The notes under the pieces were generated by a model. It saw nothing but the letters and a program-made list of their open reading frames with translations. It ran no database searches and was not told the DNA's origin. A DNA stretch of 64,000 nucleotides from Strongyloides papillosus. Lineage: Eukaryota; Nematoda; Chromadorea; Rhabditida; Strongyloididae. The stretch lies in the NCBI GenBank assembly GCA_005656395.1, contig SRSI01000010.1, positions 2,046,001-2,110,000 of the forward strand. Reading direction: 5' to 3'. The position numbers and the translations under genes are program-made. This document shows, one piece after another, positions 35,992 to 46,400 of the stretch (positions within the stretch are counted from its first letter, which is position 1; each line of letters opens with the position of its first letter).

Positions 35992-36654
35992 ATTTAAAAG
36001 TTATTTTGTTTTTTAAATGTATTTAATTGTACTCTATTTTTTGTATTTATTTCTACTGTATTATACTAATATTATAACATATTTTTTTAAGATGTTTGTA
36101 AATTTTTATTACCTACTAAAATAAAAGATAAGTAGACATTTCTTGAGATTATGAGAATTTAAGGTTTTCTAAAGTTGGATTTATGTTTAAAAGATCTTGA
36201 TGTTTAAAGTTTATGTAACAACTTCTCGTAATTTATCTTTAAAACAAATAACTGAAGAAAATATTTTGGGATGCAAGGGTTGAAATATTTCAAGTTGTGT
36301 TAATAATGTTTTTTTTTTGATAAATTTACAAGTATAATAAAATCTTTAAATTATCATTCTAAACAGTGATTGATGACTATGATGTGTTATTTTAGAGAGA
36401 GAAAAAAGGGAAGGTTAAGAATACATAAAATCAAGTATATGGCATGTTTGTCCTCTGTATGTTTTGTAAGTTTTTATTATTTTTATTCAAAAATTCTATA
36501 ATAAAAAAATAAAATTTTTTAATTTGTTATAATGTTATTTATATAAAAAGAAATTTATCGTATAATGGAAAAATTCCTATAAACTATGATATATTTATAG
36601 TTTTTTGAAAAAGAGTTGTCTAAATAAATAATAGATTGTAAAAAATGAGAAATG
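35992..36654. other. 3' flank of the CH-domain gene
   Basis: AT-rich DNA with no coding signal seen. Confidence 0.4.
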
Positions 36655-37190
36655 CTGCTTTTTGATGCCGTCTTGGAAACAGTTGAAAGAAATACAAAAT
36701 ATATTAAAGAATTATATTTAAACATTATTTATGAAATTAACACTCATGTTCATGCTGATCACATAACTGGAACTGATTCTTTTAAAAAAAATTAGTTCTT
36801 TCTATTAAATTTGTTTTAAGTTTACTTACTAAAGCAAAAGCTGATATGTATATAAATTTTAAGGAAATTTTAAAAATAGGTAAAATAAACTTAAACTTCA
36901 AGTTAACCCGAGAGGATACACAAGGCTATATGACTTAGAGAGCACTTTTACTGGAGATACATTGCTAATACAATCATGTGGAAGAATATATTTTCAAGAA
37001 GGATCCGCCGATAAACTTTATGATTCAGTTCATAACAATATCTTCACATTACCTGATCATTATAAATTATATCTTGCTCATTATCACAATGGTGTCACTA
37101 ATATAATCGTTGAGAAGAAATGAAATATAGTCCCTGATTAACACAAAACAAGAAGAAATTTATTAAGACAATGAAAAATTTAAACTTCGT
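36655..37190 (+). pseudogene. ethe-1: ETHE1 (persulfide dioxygenase) pseudogene
   Basis: Ordered matches to ETHE1 lie in shifting frames on the plus strand. From 36664: DAVLETVERNTKYIKELYL and INTHVHADHITGTDSF, which keeps the metal-binding HxHxDH. After a stop and frame changes come KAKADMYINFKEILKIGKIN, then FTGDTLLIQSCGRIYFQEGS and ADKLYDSVHNNIFTLPDHYK. Traces of the C-terminus continue to about 37190. The TPGHTDGC metal-binding motif is replaced by TREDTQGY, and several stops and frameshifts are present. It is intronless, but a processed origin cannot be proven. ETHE1 oxidises glutathione persulfide in mitochondria; this copy cannot. Confidence 0.88.
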
Positions 37191-37761
37191 TACCAGAGAC
37201 AAATAGGTACATTCGTTTTTACTAACATATGCTCATAGTTGAAATACAGAATTATTTATTTTTAATATAATAATTATTGGTGGTGCCAGAGAGTGTCATT
37301 GTAGCAAATAATTTTGGAAAAATATTTTTACTTTTGGTCAGACGTTGTTTAAATACAACAGCATGTACCCCTTTTTTCTTCTAATAAAATTATTTTAACT
37401 CTGATTTATGTCCTTTTTCTATATAAATTATAGACATATTTGATTGATAAATAAAAATTATACAGGTATATTGGAAGTGGATATAAAATCAGATGGGAAT
37501 GTGACTATTAGACATAGAAAGAAAAGTTTGGATTGCATAAGTACAATGCGTTTATAGCTATCACTTATTCTTCTACGTTTATTCTTCCAAATAGTTACAA
37601 TAATTTTCTCTAACATGAATTTAAACCATAAATATTACTCCAATTGATTTATATACATTACATTTATCATTTCTTTAACTCGTAGTAACTATTGAATTTC
37701 GATGATTTTTTTCTTTTAAAATTAATAAAATATTTATTTTAAGTTGTTGACGGTTTTGAAG
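37191..37761. other. Intergenic region
   Basis: Between the ETHE1 pseudogene and the chromodomain gene. Short open frames occur on both strands (for example minus strand 37255-37385) but none has a recognisable product; they may be further relics or chance. Confidence 0.35.
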
Positions 37762-38155
37762 ATGAGCAAGGATAAAGAGAAAATTGGCGAAAGTGAAGTT
37801 AGCTCTGAAGAAGTTGAAACTAGTGAAGGAGAAGAAAGCGGTGATGAAGTCTACGAGGTAGAGTATATCATCGATGTAAAAGTTGCAAATGATGGAACGT
37901 GTAAATACCTCGTCAAATGGAAGAACTACAGTCATCTTGACAATACATGGGAACCGATTGAGAATTTTTGCGTAAGTTTTTTTTCTTTTGTATCCACAGA
38001 TTAATAATGACTTTTTCCTTCAGGATAGACAATGTGTTGATGACTTTTGGGAGGCTCGTCGAAAACTCGCTCTTAAACGTATAAAAGAGTTCGATAAGAA
38101 GTTTAATGGGAAATTCGACACTACGAATTTCTTTAAGGGAACTGGAGGAAAATGA
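37762..38155 (+). CDS. Chromodomain protein (CBX/HP1-like)
   Basis: Exons 37762-37971 and 38024-38155 (TGC|GTAAG donor, phase 0) give 113 residues. An acidic Ser/Glu N-terminus (about 30 residues) precedes one chromodomain, EVYEVEYIIDVKVANDG, YLVKWKNYSHLDNTWEPIEN. It keeps the aromatic cage positions (Tyr, Trp, and the WEP tryptophan) that read methylated lysine. The second exon supplies the C-terminal helix (DDFWEARRKLALKRIKEF). There is no chromoshadow domain, so unlike canonical HP1 it would not dimerise that way. A chromatin-binding nuclear protein is likely; the exact orthologue is uncertain. Confidence 0.85.
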
Positions 38156-38189
38156 CCTCTTTTGCAAATAATAATTTTAGCTGTAAAAA

Positions 38190-38294
38190 GTGTATTTATG
38201 TTTTTGATGTACTTTATTTGTATAAAAGTGTTTTTTTTAATAAAATTGTGTATTTATGATTTTTGTGATCTTTATTTACATAAAAGGTATTTCC
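38190..38294 (+). repeat. Imperfect tandem duplication, about 58 bp period
   Basis: Segments starting GTATTTATGTTTTTGATGTA (38192) and GTATTTATGATTTTTGTGAT (38250) are near-copies over about 45 bp. They lie just after the chromodomain stop. Low-complexity drift could also explain part of the similarity. Confidence 0.4.
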
Positions 38295-38421
38295 TTAGTA
38301 AAAAAAAGCAGCAACTCACTGCACTCGTCACTCCCTGGACATATTATTTTTTTTCTTTTCACTTATGCAAAATTCTATAGAAAAAGTTTGGAAATCTTTT
38401 GTTTCATAGTGATGCATTTAT

Positions 38422-38496
38422 AAACTTTCAAGCAACATTTTATGTTTATCATATTTTATAACAATGATGATTATCAATAAAATGTTGCATAAGTTT
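38422..38496. ncRNA. Candidate pre-miRNA-like hairpin
   Basis: A 75-nt imperfect inverted repeat. Outer arms AAACTT/AAGTTT enclose a perfect 12-bp stem GCAACATTTTAT/ATAAAATGTTGC, and TATCAT/ATGATTA pairs further in, leaving a loop of about 17 nt. This resembles a microRNA precursor in size and shape, on either strand. No known miRNA seed was recognised. A small transposon relic is the alternative. Confidence 0.3.
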
Positions 38497-38736
38497 TTGA
38501 ATGTCGACAATATATAAACATTTAAAAATTGTTTTATCATATATTCTCATGACTCTCAAATTGTTTGATATTTGGAAAATTTTTCCTAAATTTTTAATAT
38601 TGAAATAGAAAAATTTGTAAGAAAAAATGAAAATAAATAATTTGATTTTAATAAAAATTTGTAAATGTAAAAATGTATATTATGAATTTATAAAACATTT
38701 AAATTGTCGGTTTCTTATCTATATATTTTATCTGAT

Positions 38737-39612
38737 ATGCATCAAAAGGTTTCTATAAAGGGTAACAGTTATATATCGTCATATTATTCTTCAAATAATA
38801 AATCAGATGAAGATAATAAAAAATTGTCAGATTTCTATAAAGAGTATATTCAATCGAAAGGAAATCGTGATTTAAAAATTGTTCTTAATGGAGAAAATGT
38901 AGCAAAAATGCATAGTAAGGTATTTTTTTGTTTTGCCAAAAATTTTGTACACCCAACCAATAATACAATTGAAATTTGTAATGACAACATAACAAAACGA
39001 ATAGTCAAAATTATGATTGAATACATGTATACAGGAAAGGTTGTTATTCATGAAAATGAATTTTCAAGTTTCTTTTATTTAACGAAAAATTTTGGTGTCA
39101 ATGATTTAAAAAATGCTATGGAGAAATATATAGTACAAAAGAAATGCGGAAGTACAAAGCATGAAAATAGTAAGAAAAAAGTTTTTCATATCAATGAAAG
39201 ATTAAATAATGATAAATATGATGGGAAAAAAAACATAACAGGCAAAAATTGTAAAAATAATACATGTTCAAATTCCTTATGTTCCAAGATTGACGATACT
39301 TTACCAACAAGTGATTACAAAAATATAGATAATCAAGTAACAGTACCTAACAACTCCGGAAAAAGTAAGAAGTTTTCAGATTCTGTATATAAACAAAAAA
39401 ACCAATCAGATATAGTGCTTCCACTACTTGTAAGAACAAATAACCCTTCAGTGAAAGAAAGATATGGAGAAAAAGTAACTACAAAAATAACCAATCCATA
39501 TGAAAATCAGTCAAAATATCAATATTCTAAAAAGAAAACGACTAACCAAAGGGAGAAAAGACCTAGATCAGTTCAAAAAAATATCAATGTTAACAGATGT
39601 ATTGGAGGATAA
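38737..39612 (+). CDS. BTB/POZ-domain protein
   Basis: A single exon of 291 residues from ATG 38737. A BTB fold spans about residues 45-135: DLKIVLNGENVAKMHSKVFF, a strand with TIEICNDN, then IMIEYMYTGKVVIHENEFSS and FGVNDLKNAMEKYI. The remaining 150 residues are Lys/Asn-rich and basic with no recognised domain; there is no kelch, MATH or zinc-finger partner. BTB proteins often act as CUL3 adaptors or in nuclear complexes. A BACK domain is not evident. No orthologue can be named. Confidence 0.75.
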   Translation: MHQKVSIKGNSYISSYYSSNNKSDEDNKKLSDFYKEYIQSKGNRDLKIVLNGENVAKMHSKVFFCFAKNFVHPTNNTIEICNDNITKRIVKIMIEYMYTGKVVIHENEFSSFFYLTKNFGVNDLKNAMEKYIVQKKCGSTKHENSKKKVFHINERLNNDKYDGKKNITGKNCKNNTCSNSLCSKIDDTLPTSDYKNIDNQVTVPNNSGKSKKFSDSVYKQKNQSDIVLPLLVRTNNPSVKERYGEKVTTKITNPYENQSKYQYSKKKTTNQREKRPRSVQKNINVNRCIGG

Positions 39613-39833
39613 AATATAAAGCTTAAATACCTTAAATTTATACAAATATTGAAATCTATTTTCACACTATCTACTAAATTTTGGATATAAAAATATATGA
39701 TATCATTATAAAATAAAATCATTCGATCGTAATTTAAATCTCGTTTCATTTCAAATACTCGTAAAGTAAAACAAATTTATAGATATTCAAACAAAACAAA
39801 ATTATAACAAAAACAATAAATAATACATAATAT

Positions 39834-40894
39834 TTAAATCTCTTCTTTTTTTACACTAATAAATGATAGATTATTCTGCAATAGTAAATTGGAAAGTCGG
39901 ACTTTACCGTAATATCTTTTTATTAATGAATGTTTCTTCATATCGTGAAGTCGAACAAATCTATCCAGTCCTGCTGAAACAACGTATGGTAAGTATGGAT
40001 GACAAACAATTGAACGAATACTTCCAGAGGCGCCTTTATATTTATGAACCAATCTTTGGGTCCTTAAATCAAAAAGTCCCATCTCACCAATTGCATTACC
40101 AACAACAACATAATGTTTTTCATAACCTACAGACATTGCTGTAATTGGATTCTCTAACCACGATATATCAATTACTGGTCTCTGTTGAGCTTTCGTATCA
40201 TACATTCTAATTTTATGATTTTTAGTTGATGTTACGATTTTATCATCACTACCAGCAAAACAAATATTTAGAATGTTTACTGGTACACGTAAATTAAGAC
40301 TATCATGTTTAACATTACGAGCTTCAAATTTCTTTTCTTTTGTTGATAAATCCCAAACTTTTAAATCATTCTCTTTTCCACCAGTAGCAAAAATTGAAAA
40401 ATCATTAAAATGATCAGTTGTAAATGCTTGCAAACCAGGTCCAATATTCCATTCACTCAATTTATTCTCTCCACCATTGTCTAAAAGTAAAATATCTCCG
40501 TTACTAGTTACTGTAAGAATTTCTGAATTATTATTTACTGCTACCCCACAAACATCCCCTTTTAGGGTATCTTTTTTTTCAAAAATCGTAGACACAGAAT
40601 TACAAAGAAAATTATAGTAGTTAAATTTTTTGCCTCTTGTTACAAAAAGAAAATCATTTTTATCTTTATCTGCAAACGCCATCCTAACAACTTCATCTTG
40701 TTTTGGGTCTAGTTCATTAACATCATTTAAATTTGTAAATGTTTCTTGTTTAAACGATAAAGCTGCAATAAATACAATTGTATAAATAAATATTGTTTAT
40801 TATTTTTACCTTTAACAGTTCCAGTTAATGTGCCAACATATACATCTGGATTGCTATTTTGTGTACTTTGAGTATTATTGTTAGAAGTCGACAT
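39834..40894 (-). CDS. WDR74: WD-repeat ribosome biogenes is factor WDR74
   Basis: Exons 40810-40894 and 39834-40762 (GTT AAA G|CT TTA junction) give 337 residues. The N-terminus has DVYVGTLTGTVKALSF, the first propeller blade. ATGGKENDLKVWDLSTKEKK, VKHDSLNLRVPVN and VVVGNAIGEMGLFDLRTQRL closely follow WDR74/yeast Nsa1 motifs (TGGKENALKIWDL, LRVPIW). WDR74 works in the nucleolus with NVL2 in 60S ribosomal subunit maturation. The start at 40894 is the first ATG; only a non-ATG codon lies further upstream in frame. The C-terminus ends soon after the last blade. Confidence 0.88.
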
Positions 40895-41000
40895 TTTAGT
40901 TTTGAATAACAATAACTTTTACTATATATTTTTTTAAAAATTTATACACATTTCTCCACATTTTACTTTAATACAATCTTTATGAGATGTATTTACTTAG

Positions 41001-41006
41001 TATTCA
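41001..41006. repeat. Target-site duplication, left copy (TATTCA)
   Basis: TATTCA directly precedes the left end of the inverted-repeat element and is repeated exactly at 42179-42184 after its right end. Confidence 0.55.
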
Positions 41007-42178
41007 GGGCGGCCCGTCAGCTCATCACCGGCTATTTTGCTTTTTTCGACATTGGTAAAATGTGTTTTAACAATGAGTATTTTGTATTGTAATGTATCTT
41101 AACTGTATTAATCTTATAGTTATGGCATATTTTCTTATCTTGTTAACATATTATAACCTTTTGATATATATCATTATGCAATAACATAAAATTTTAAAAA
41201 TGATACAAACTTTCTAGATGGCAATTTTTTATGATACAAATATATTAATGTATTATGAATACATTATTAGGAGTAAACATTAATCAGTTGATCATTGATA
41301 AAAAATAATTTTGAGTAATAATAAAGATAGTAAGCAACAATAACCAGTAATATCAATAAAATTTTTTTTATTTTTATCTTTATGGTATAACTATTATTGA
41401 AATTACAAAAATGCAATTGTCTAGTATATAGAGTTTAAAAATAACCTTTCTGTTAAAATTACTGTAATTATTATCAATTTTTTTTAATTTTACAAACATA
41501 CAATCATGCCCTAAATAATTACTTTCCATTAAACTTGTAAAATTAGTTTTTTAATTACTAGCTTTGGGCATACTTGTAATTTATAAACTTTTGTATTATA
41601 AAATCTTTTCATAATACATATAAATGTTTTTTTACTAGAATTTGAAAAATTAATATTTAAACAGAAAAAAATGAATTTCTTAATTACTATCATTCATAAA
41701 CAATATTAAATAGGAATAAATGCTTGTTATCAGTACTTATAATGTAATTTTTATTGTTATCACTATTGTAAATTTAAAATAAGTTATATAAAATATTTCC
41801 AGTATAGTAATTTATGTAACTTTATTAAAATATTCATTAATTATACTTTGTTTACTAATATTTATTTAATGATATCAGTAGTACTATAAAAAATAATTTA
41901 TTAACTACATTAATATCTTATACTTCTATTTTGCTTTTTTATACACTGTTACTTGTCTATTTTGCTTTTTTATACACTGTTACTTGTCTATTTTGCTTTT
42001 TTATACACTATAACTTGTCTATTTTGCTTTTCTATACACTAATATATATAATACAAAGTAACTTTGATCCAAATTGTTATATATTGTAGTATTAAAACAG
42101 ATGTCGAAAAAAGCAAAATAGCCGAGTCAACTTGTTGTCTCTCTCCATACTAACGAGTGGTGACCTGACGTGTCGCCG
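41007..42178. mobile_element. Non-autonomous DNA transposon (MITE-like), about 1.17 kb
   Basis: Both ends carry a two-part terminal inverted repeat. The outer block, GGGCGGCCCGTCAGCTCATC at the left (41007), matches the right end read inward (CGGCGACACGTCAGGTCACC), with 18 of 23 positions equal over the block. The inner block of 24 bp is a perfect inverted repeat: CGGCTATTTTGCTTTTTTCG plus ACAT at 41029-41052, and its complement at 42101-42124. The right arm has about 34 extra bases between the blocks. The element is flanked by a 6-bp direct repeat, TATTCA. The interior is AT-rich with no open frame, so it would need a transposase in trans. The superfamily cannot be set from a 6-bp duplication alone. 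Confidence 0.7.
41922..42043 (+). repeat. Tandem array of about four 31-bp units inside the element
   Basis: Units of the form ACTTGTCTATTTTGCTTTTT plus TATACACTGTT repeat four times. The first copy lacks two bases and the last carries substitutions. Each unit holds CTATTTTGCTTTT, the same core as the inner terminal inverted repeat of the surrounding element. Confidence 0.85.
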
Positions 42179-42184
42179 TATTCA
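42179..42184. repeat. Target-site duplication, right copy (TATTCA)
   Basis: Exact direct repeat of 41001-41006, abutting the right outer inverted repeat. Confidence 0.55.
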
Positions 42185-42367
42185 GTTATCTTGTTCAATG
42201 TTATAATAAATACTCGAGGTACAACAAAATATACAAGATTAAGTTCGCAAAAATTATTTTATTTATTAATTTAAACAATGTTAAGCAAAATTACATTTAT
42301 GTTAGTTTTATATTAGTTACGTTAACTGGAGATTAAGATAATTATAAATAACTTTCTGATAGAAGCT

Positions 42368-43484
42368 CTATTCACTAGCTTTCTCTTCTTTTTTTTCATC
42401 TTCTACTACTTCATGTTTGACTTCATCTTTTGAAGTCTGAGTATCATTTTCTGCCTCGGCATCTTTTTTTTCATCCTTTTCAGACTCTTTAGTTTCGTCG
42501 GTTTTACTTTCTTCGCCTTTAGTCTCTTCTTTTCCACCATCGGTATCTTCAACAAGAATTTTTTTATCCTCTTTTTTACTCTTTTCCTTTTTGGGTTTCT
42601 TTTCTCTTTTAACTTTAACAGGGAAATCAGGATCACTTAAGTTTTGTTTTTTCGTTTTTAATAATTCATCCCAATCACTCCAATAAGCTTCTTTTACTCT
42701 TTTAATAAATTCTACTAGATTTGTTGTTTCCTCATCCATAAATTTAAGAATAGCTTCTTTATTTAAAATTGGTGTATAGTAAAATTGAGCTAGCTGTCCA
42801 AAAACTGTAGCATCTATCTAAAAAAATGTTATATTTTGTGATTAAATGATATTTTTCATTTTAACTTACAGTTGTAAATGAATCCCCAAAGAAGTATTGT
42901 TTGTCGGCAAGCAAGACAGAGAGTGCTTTAAGGTCTCCTTTTAAAATTTCCTCAACTTCATGTTCCTTATTTCTTCCTATCCCTTGAGCCTGACATTTAC
43001 TTTCCAATTTTCTTCTTAACATTTTTAAACCAACTTTTCCCAAAAATTTTTTTTTCAAACCAGAGACAACATCTCCAAATCCCTCTGATTTGATAAACCA
43101 ATCATTATATTTAGATCTATTGTACAAGAGAACTCTGAAGACACTCTCCTCAGCTAATAATCTTATTGCTCTTCCAGTAGCTTGTTGTTCCTCACTTAAA
43201 CTACTGTCAATATCAACGTTATATTTTTCTTTTAGAAATTCAATAATAGAATTTGAATCAGCAATCTGTCTTCCATTCAATTCAATGAAAGGTATTTGGC
43301 CTTTATGAGAAAAGATAGTTAAATTGTTACTTATGTTATGATACTTTAATTTGGTAGCTCTAAGCCAAGTCTCAAGTTTAAGAGCAAATGGACTTGCTTG
43401 TGGTATACATCCCATACGTGGGAATTGAATATGATAGATGACATCTTCATCCCAATTACGTTTAACAAGACGTGTTGATGGCAT
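42368..43484 (-). CDS. FAXC: FAXC/CDR-type GST-fold protein with charged tail
   Basis: Exons 42870-43484 and 42368-42817 (phase 0) give 354 residues. IYHIQFPRMGCIPQASPFAL and LETWLRATKLKYHNI match the thioredoxin-like domain of failed-axon-connections and nematode cadmium-responsive (CDR) proteins. QIPFIELNGRQIADSNSIIE follows. The second exon continues the metaxin/GST C-terminal helices (TVFGQLAQFYYTPILNKEAI, EAYWSDWDELL). The last 90 residues are almost entirely Lys, Glu, Asp, Ser and Thr. The CxxC of classic thioredoxins is absent. Family members are linked to axon guidance in flies and cadmium response in worms, without a settled enzymatic activity. Confidence 0.82.
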
Positions 43485-46400
43485 AATGAAAGTTTGATTA
43501 GACGACTAAAAATAAATAATTAGTTGATTTCAATATGCATAAATTATCACAAGCTTTGATTGTAGTTTAAAAAGTGACATTTGAAATATTATATATGTAA
43601 TAATAAATTGATAAAACATCGTGAACAATTTGACAAGTGAAAATTATTAATAGAATGTGAATCACATCAAGTAATATAATGCATTTTTAAAAAGTGTTTT
43701 AATTTCAACAGCCCTTTTATTACTTTTATATACTATTCTTTTAAAAATTTTTCGTTAAAATAAACAAAGGTAGTTAGAAGAATACATTAAATATAATCTT
43801 TCAATATATATGAAGATGATGTAGTTATTAAAAATGTATTGCCATAGTCTTATTATAAAAATGTATGTTAGGTGAAAGTTTTTTTTTTTCATATACATAC
43901 GGAGGGGGAAATATATACGATGTGTGATTCAGTAGTTATAAAAAGAAGTAAAGTAAGTAAATATCAATTATGGTTATATATTTGAAAAGATTTGTGTACT
44001 TTAAAGATAAATCATAATGCTAAAAACTGTAAATTGTATATTTATTGAGTGACCTAGGATATAAAATAGAGAAAGAGGTTAAGTGAGTATTGTTGTGCCC
44101 CTAATGATAATATAATAAGCGACATTTGGCATATATATCTTTAAACTAACCAGAACATCTAGTATAATGGATGAGGACAACACATTTAATTTAAACCTTT
44201 TTACTATAAAAATAATGTATAGATGAATTTACTGTCTGTTCATTTTTACAAGAATAACACATTAGATTTCTTCTTTTAATGGCCTACAACAATATATAAT
44301 ATAACTTGACAAGCAATAGGGTAGTAAATGTTGTCAAATTTATACAACTGTATAAAGTGATATGGGATTAAAACGAGATATAGTAACTGTATCTTTGTCT
44401 TTATCATGATATAATAAGCTTTCTAATGTATTATTGTTTATATCTCTTATACTATGATATGTAGTCTCATAGAGTTTTAAAGTTTTACAGTTGTTATGTC
44501 ATAAGAAATAAATGCGCTATAAATAAAAATACTCTTCAGAATATATATGTATAAAAATTTCAATTGATAAACTATGGGTAAAAGTATTAAAAATAAATTA
44601 TGGTAGGTTAAGTAAAATATAGCATATCTTTAATAGTACATAATTTATGGTAATGCCTTAATATGATTATATAATTCCTTAACACTAAGTATAAACTATA
44701 TAGTACTTAAAACCTTCTAATAACACGAAGAATAATAAAAATATTGTTTTATACTTATTAGATAGGTCATAATAATAGCCTTCAGTAACATTATGTAAAA
44801 AAGAATGTTTTAAAGAATGTTTAATTATGACAATTATATAAAACAAACAGTCAATCATAAATGTAAACTTTTTAATCTACTGCCAGTTGTTGGCATTATT
44901 AAATTTAGAAATAATTTTCTCAGTTGCTGAAAGTTCAAATAATAATTGATATTATTGTGGTATTAGAAAGATTTTATTAATACTTTCAGTCATACTTTAG
45001 TACATTTAACCCTTTAGGTAATTGAAATGTAATGAGGTATGACAATTTTATATTTATCTAAAATAAAAAGTAACATATTTATAAGAGATGTTTATCGAAA
45101 AAATACCTTACAGTAATGTTAATAATTAACCATTTAATAGTGGATAATTTATTTGATTAAAATTATAAAAGCCTGTTTCACCTTGGAAATATGATAGTTA
45201 TTACCATACTATTAAAGAATATGATAATTTTATCATATTTCCATAGTAAGTAAGTTTAAAACTGGACATACTGTATTTATATTATGTGTACAAATAATTG
45301 CATAGAAAAGTTAAATATTATAAATATTTGATCATAGCATAAAGGTCATTAAATGATAGTTGTATATTTTGACAAAATATTAATTATATTTGCAATAACA
45401 ATCACACTTTCAATAAATTTATCAAGAAATATTTACCAATATTAATTACATCTTTGTTCTTTCTTTTAAAAATCAAATTAAAAATTAACAGCAACGGCAT
45501 TCTACCATTGTTTAGTTTAAAGACTAGTTAAACAATTTCCTATGACTTAGGAATATTTAAAAATGTGATGTTATCTTATCCATCTGTTATTTGTAATTAT
45601 ATCTTGAAGAATGGATTAAAAAATATGCATATAAAAAGTTTTTCAAATTGAAGTTTTGTAAAAGTATATATTATATATTTATTGTAGTAAAAATTAATAC
45701 TTCTATAATATGATATTATATTTTGATGAATTAATGGTATTCCTATATAATATCAAGTAATATGCAAAGCCATGCTTACTCAATTTTTATTACATAACTA
45801 TTCTTCTAAAAATGTTAAAGATTGTTACAGCCCTTTACTTTTATATTGAAAAAAGTGTGCTTTTTAAAGATACTGTTTATATTTAACTAGACATTTGTAT
45901 ATTTTTTTTGTTTTTTTTTCATTTCTAAATTTGATTATCATATCGGATAATCAATTTAAGATAGTTTTATATAAATAAATAATTTTGATTGTTTTAATTA
46001 AATCATAGCATTAACGATTAACTTATAACATTGGAAATGACTAGTTTATATTTTTAATAATTTTTTTTATAAACAAAATTTCTCATATTTATATTAATAT
46101 TAATGCTTAAATAAGAAGAGATTATGTCTTAATTTTGATAATAAATAAATACTGTTAGGAACGATTAAACGTGGTTAATAAATGTCTATAATGGGAATTA
46201 ATTACGATACCCTTTAAAAAGTTTGCCATAAATATTAATGGAAGTCTTTAATGTTTGCCGAAATTCTATTTATGATTATTATTTTAAAATTCATCTCTTT
46301 GAAAATTTGATATTTTTATTGTTATAAGGTTTAACATAATATAGATATATTAACAAATTATTGAAAGATACGTATCTACATACAAATATAACATTTTTAT

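Noticed and set aside
37255..37385. Minus-strand open stretch reading GVHAVVFKQRLTKSKN
   Set aside because: Open runs of about 40 codons arise by chance in this much sequence, and the frame is interrupted by stops upstream.
42101..42178. CRISPR-like or satellite interpretation of the repeats at 41-42 kb
   Set aside because: The repeats are four contiguous units without spacers, in a eukaryote, and are bounded by terminal inverted repeats and a target-site duplication.
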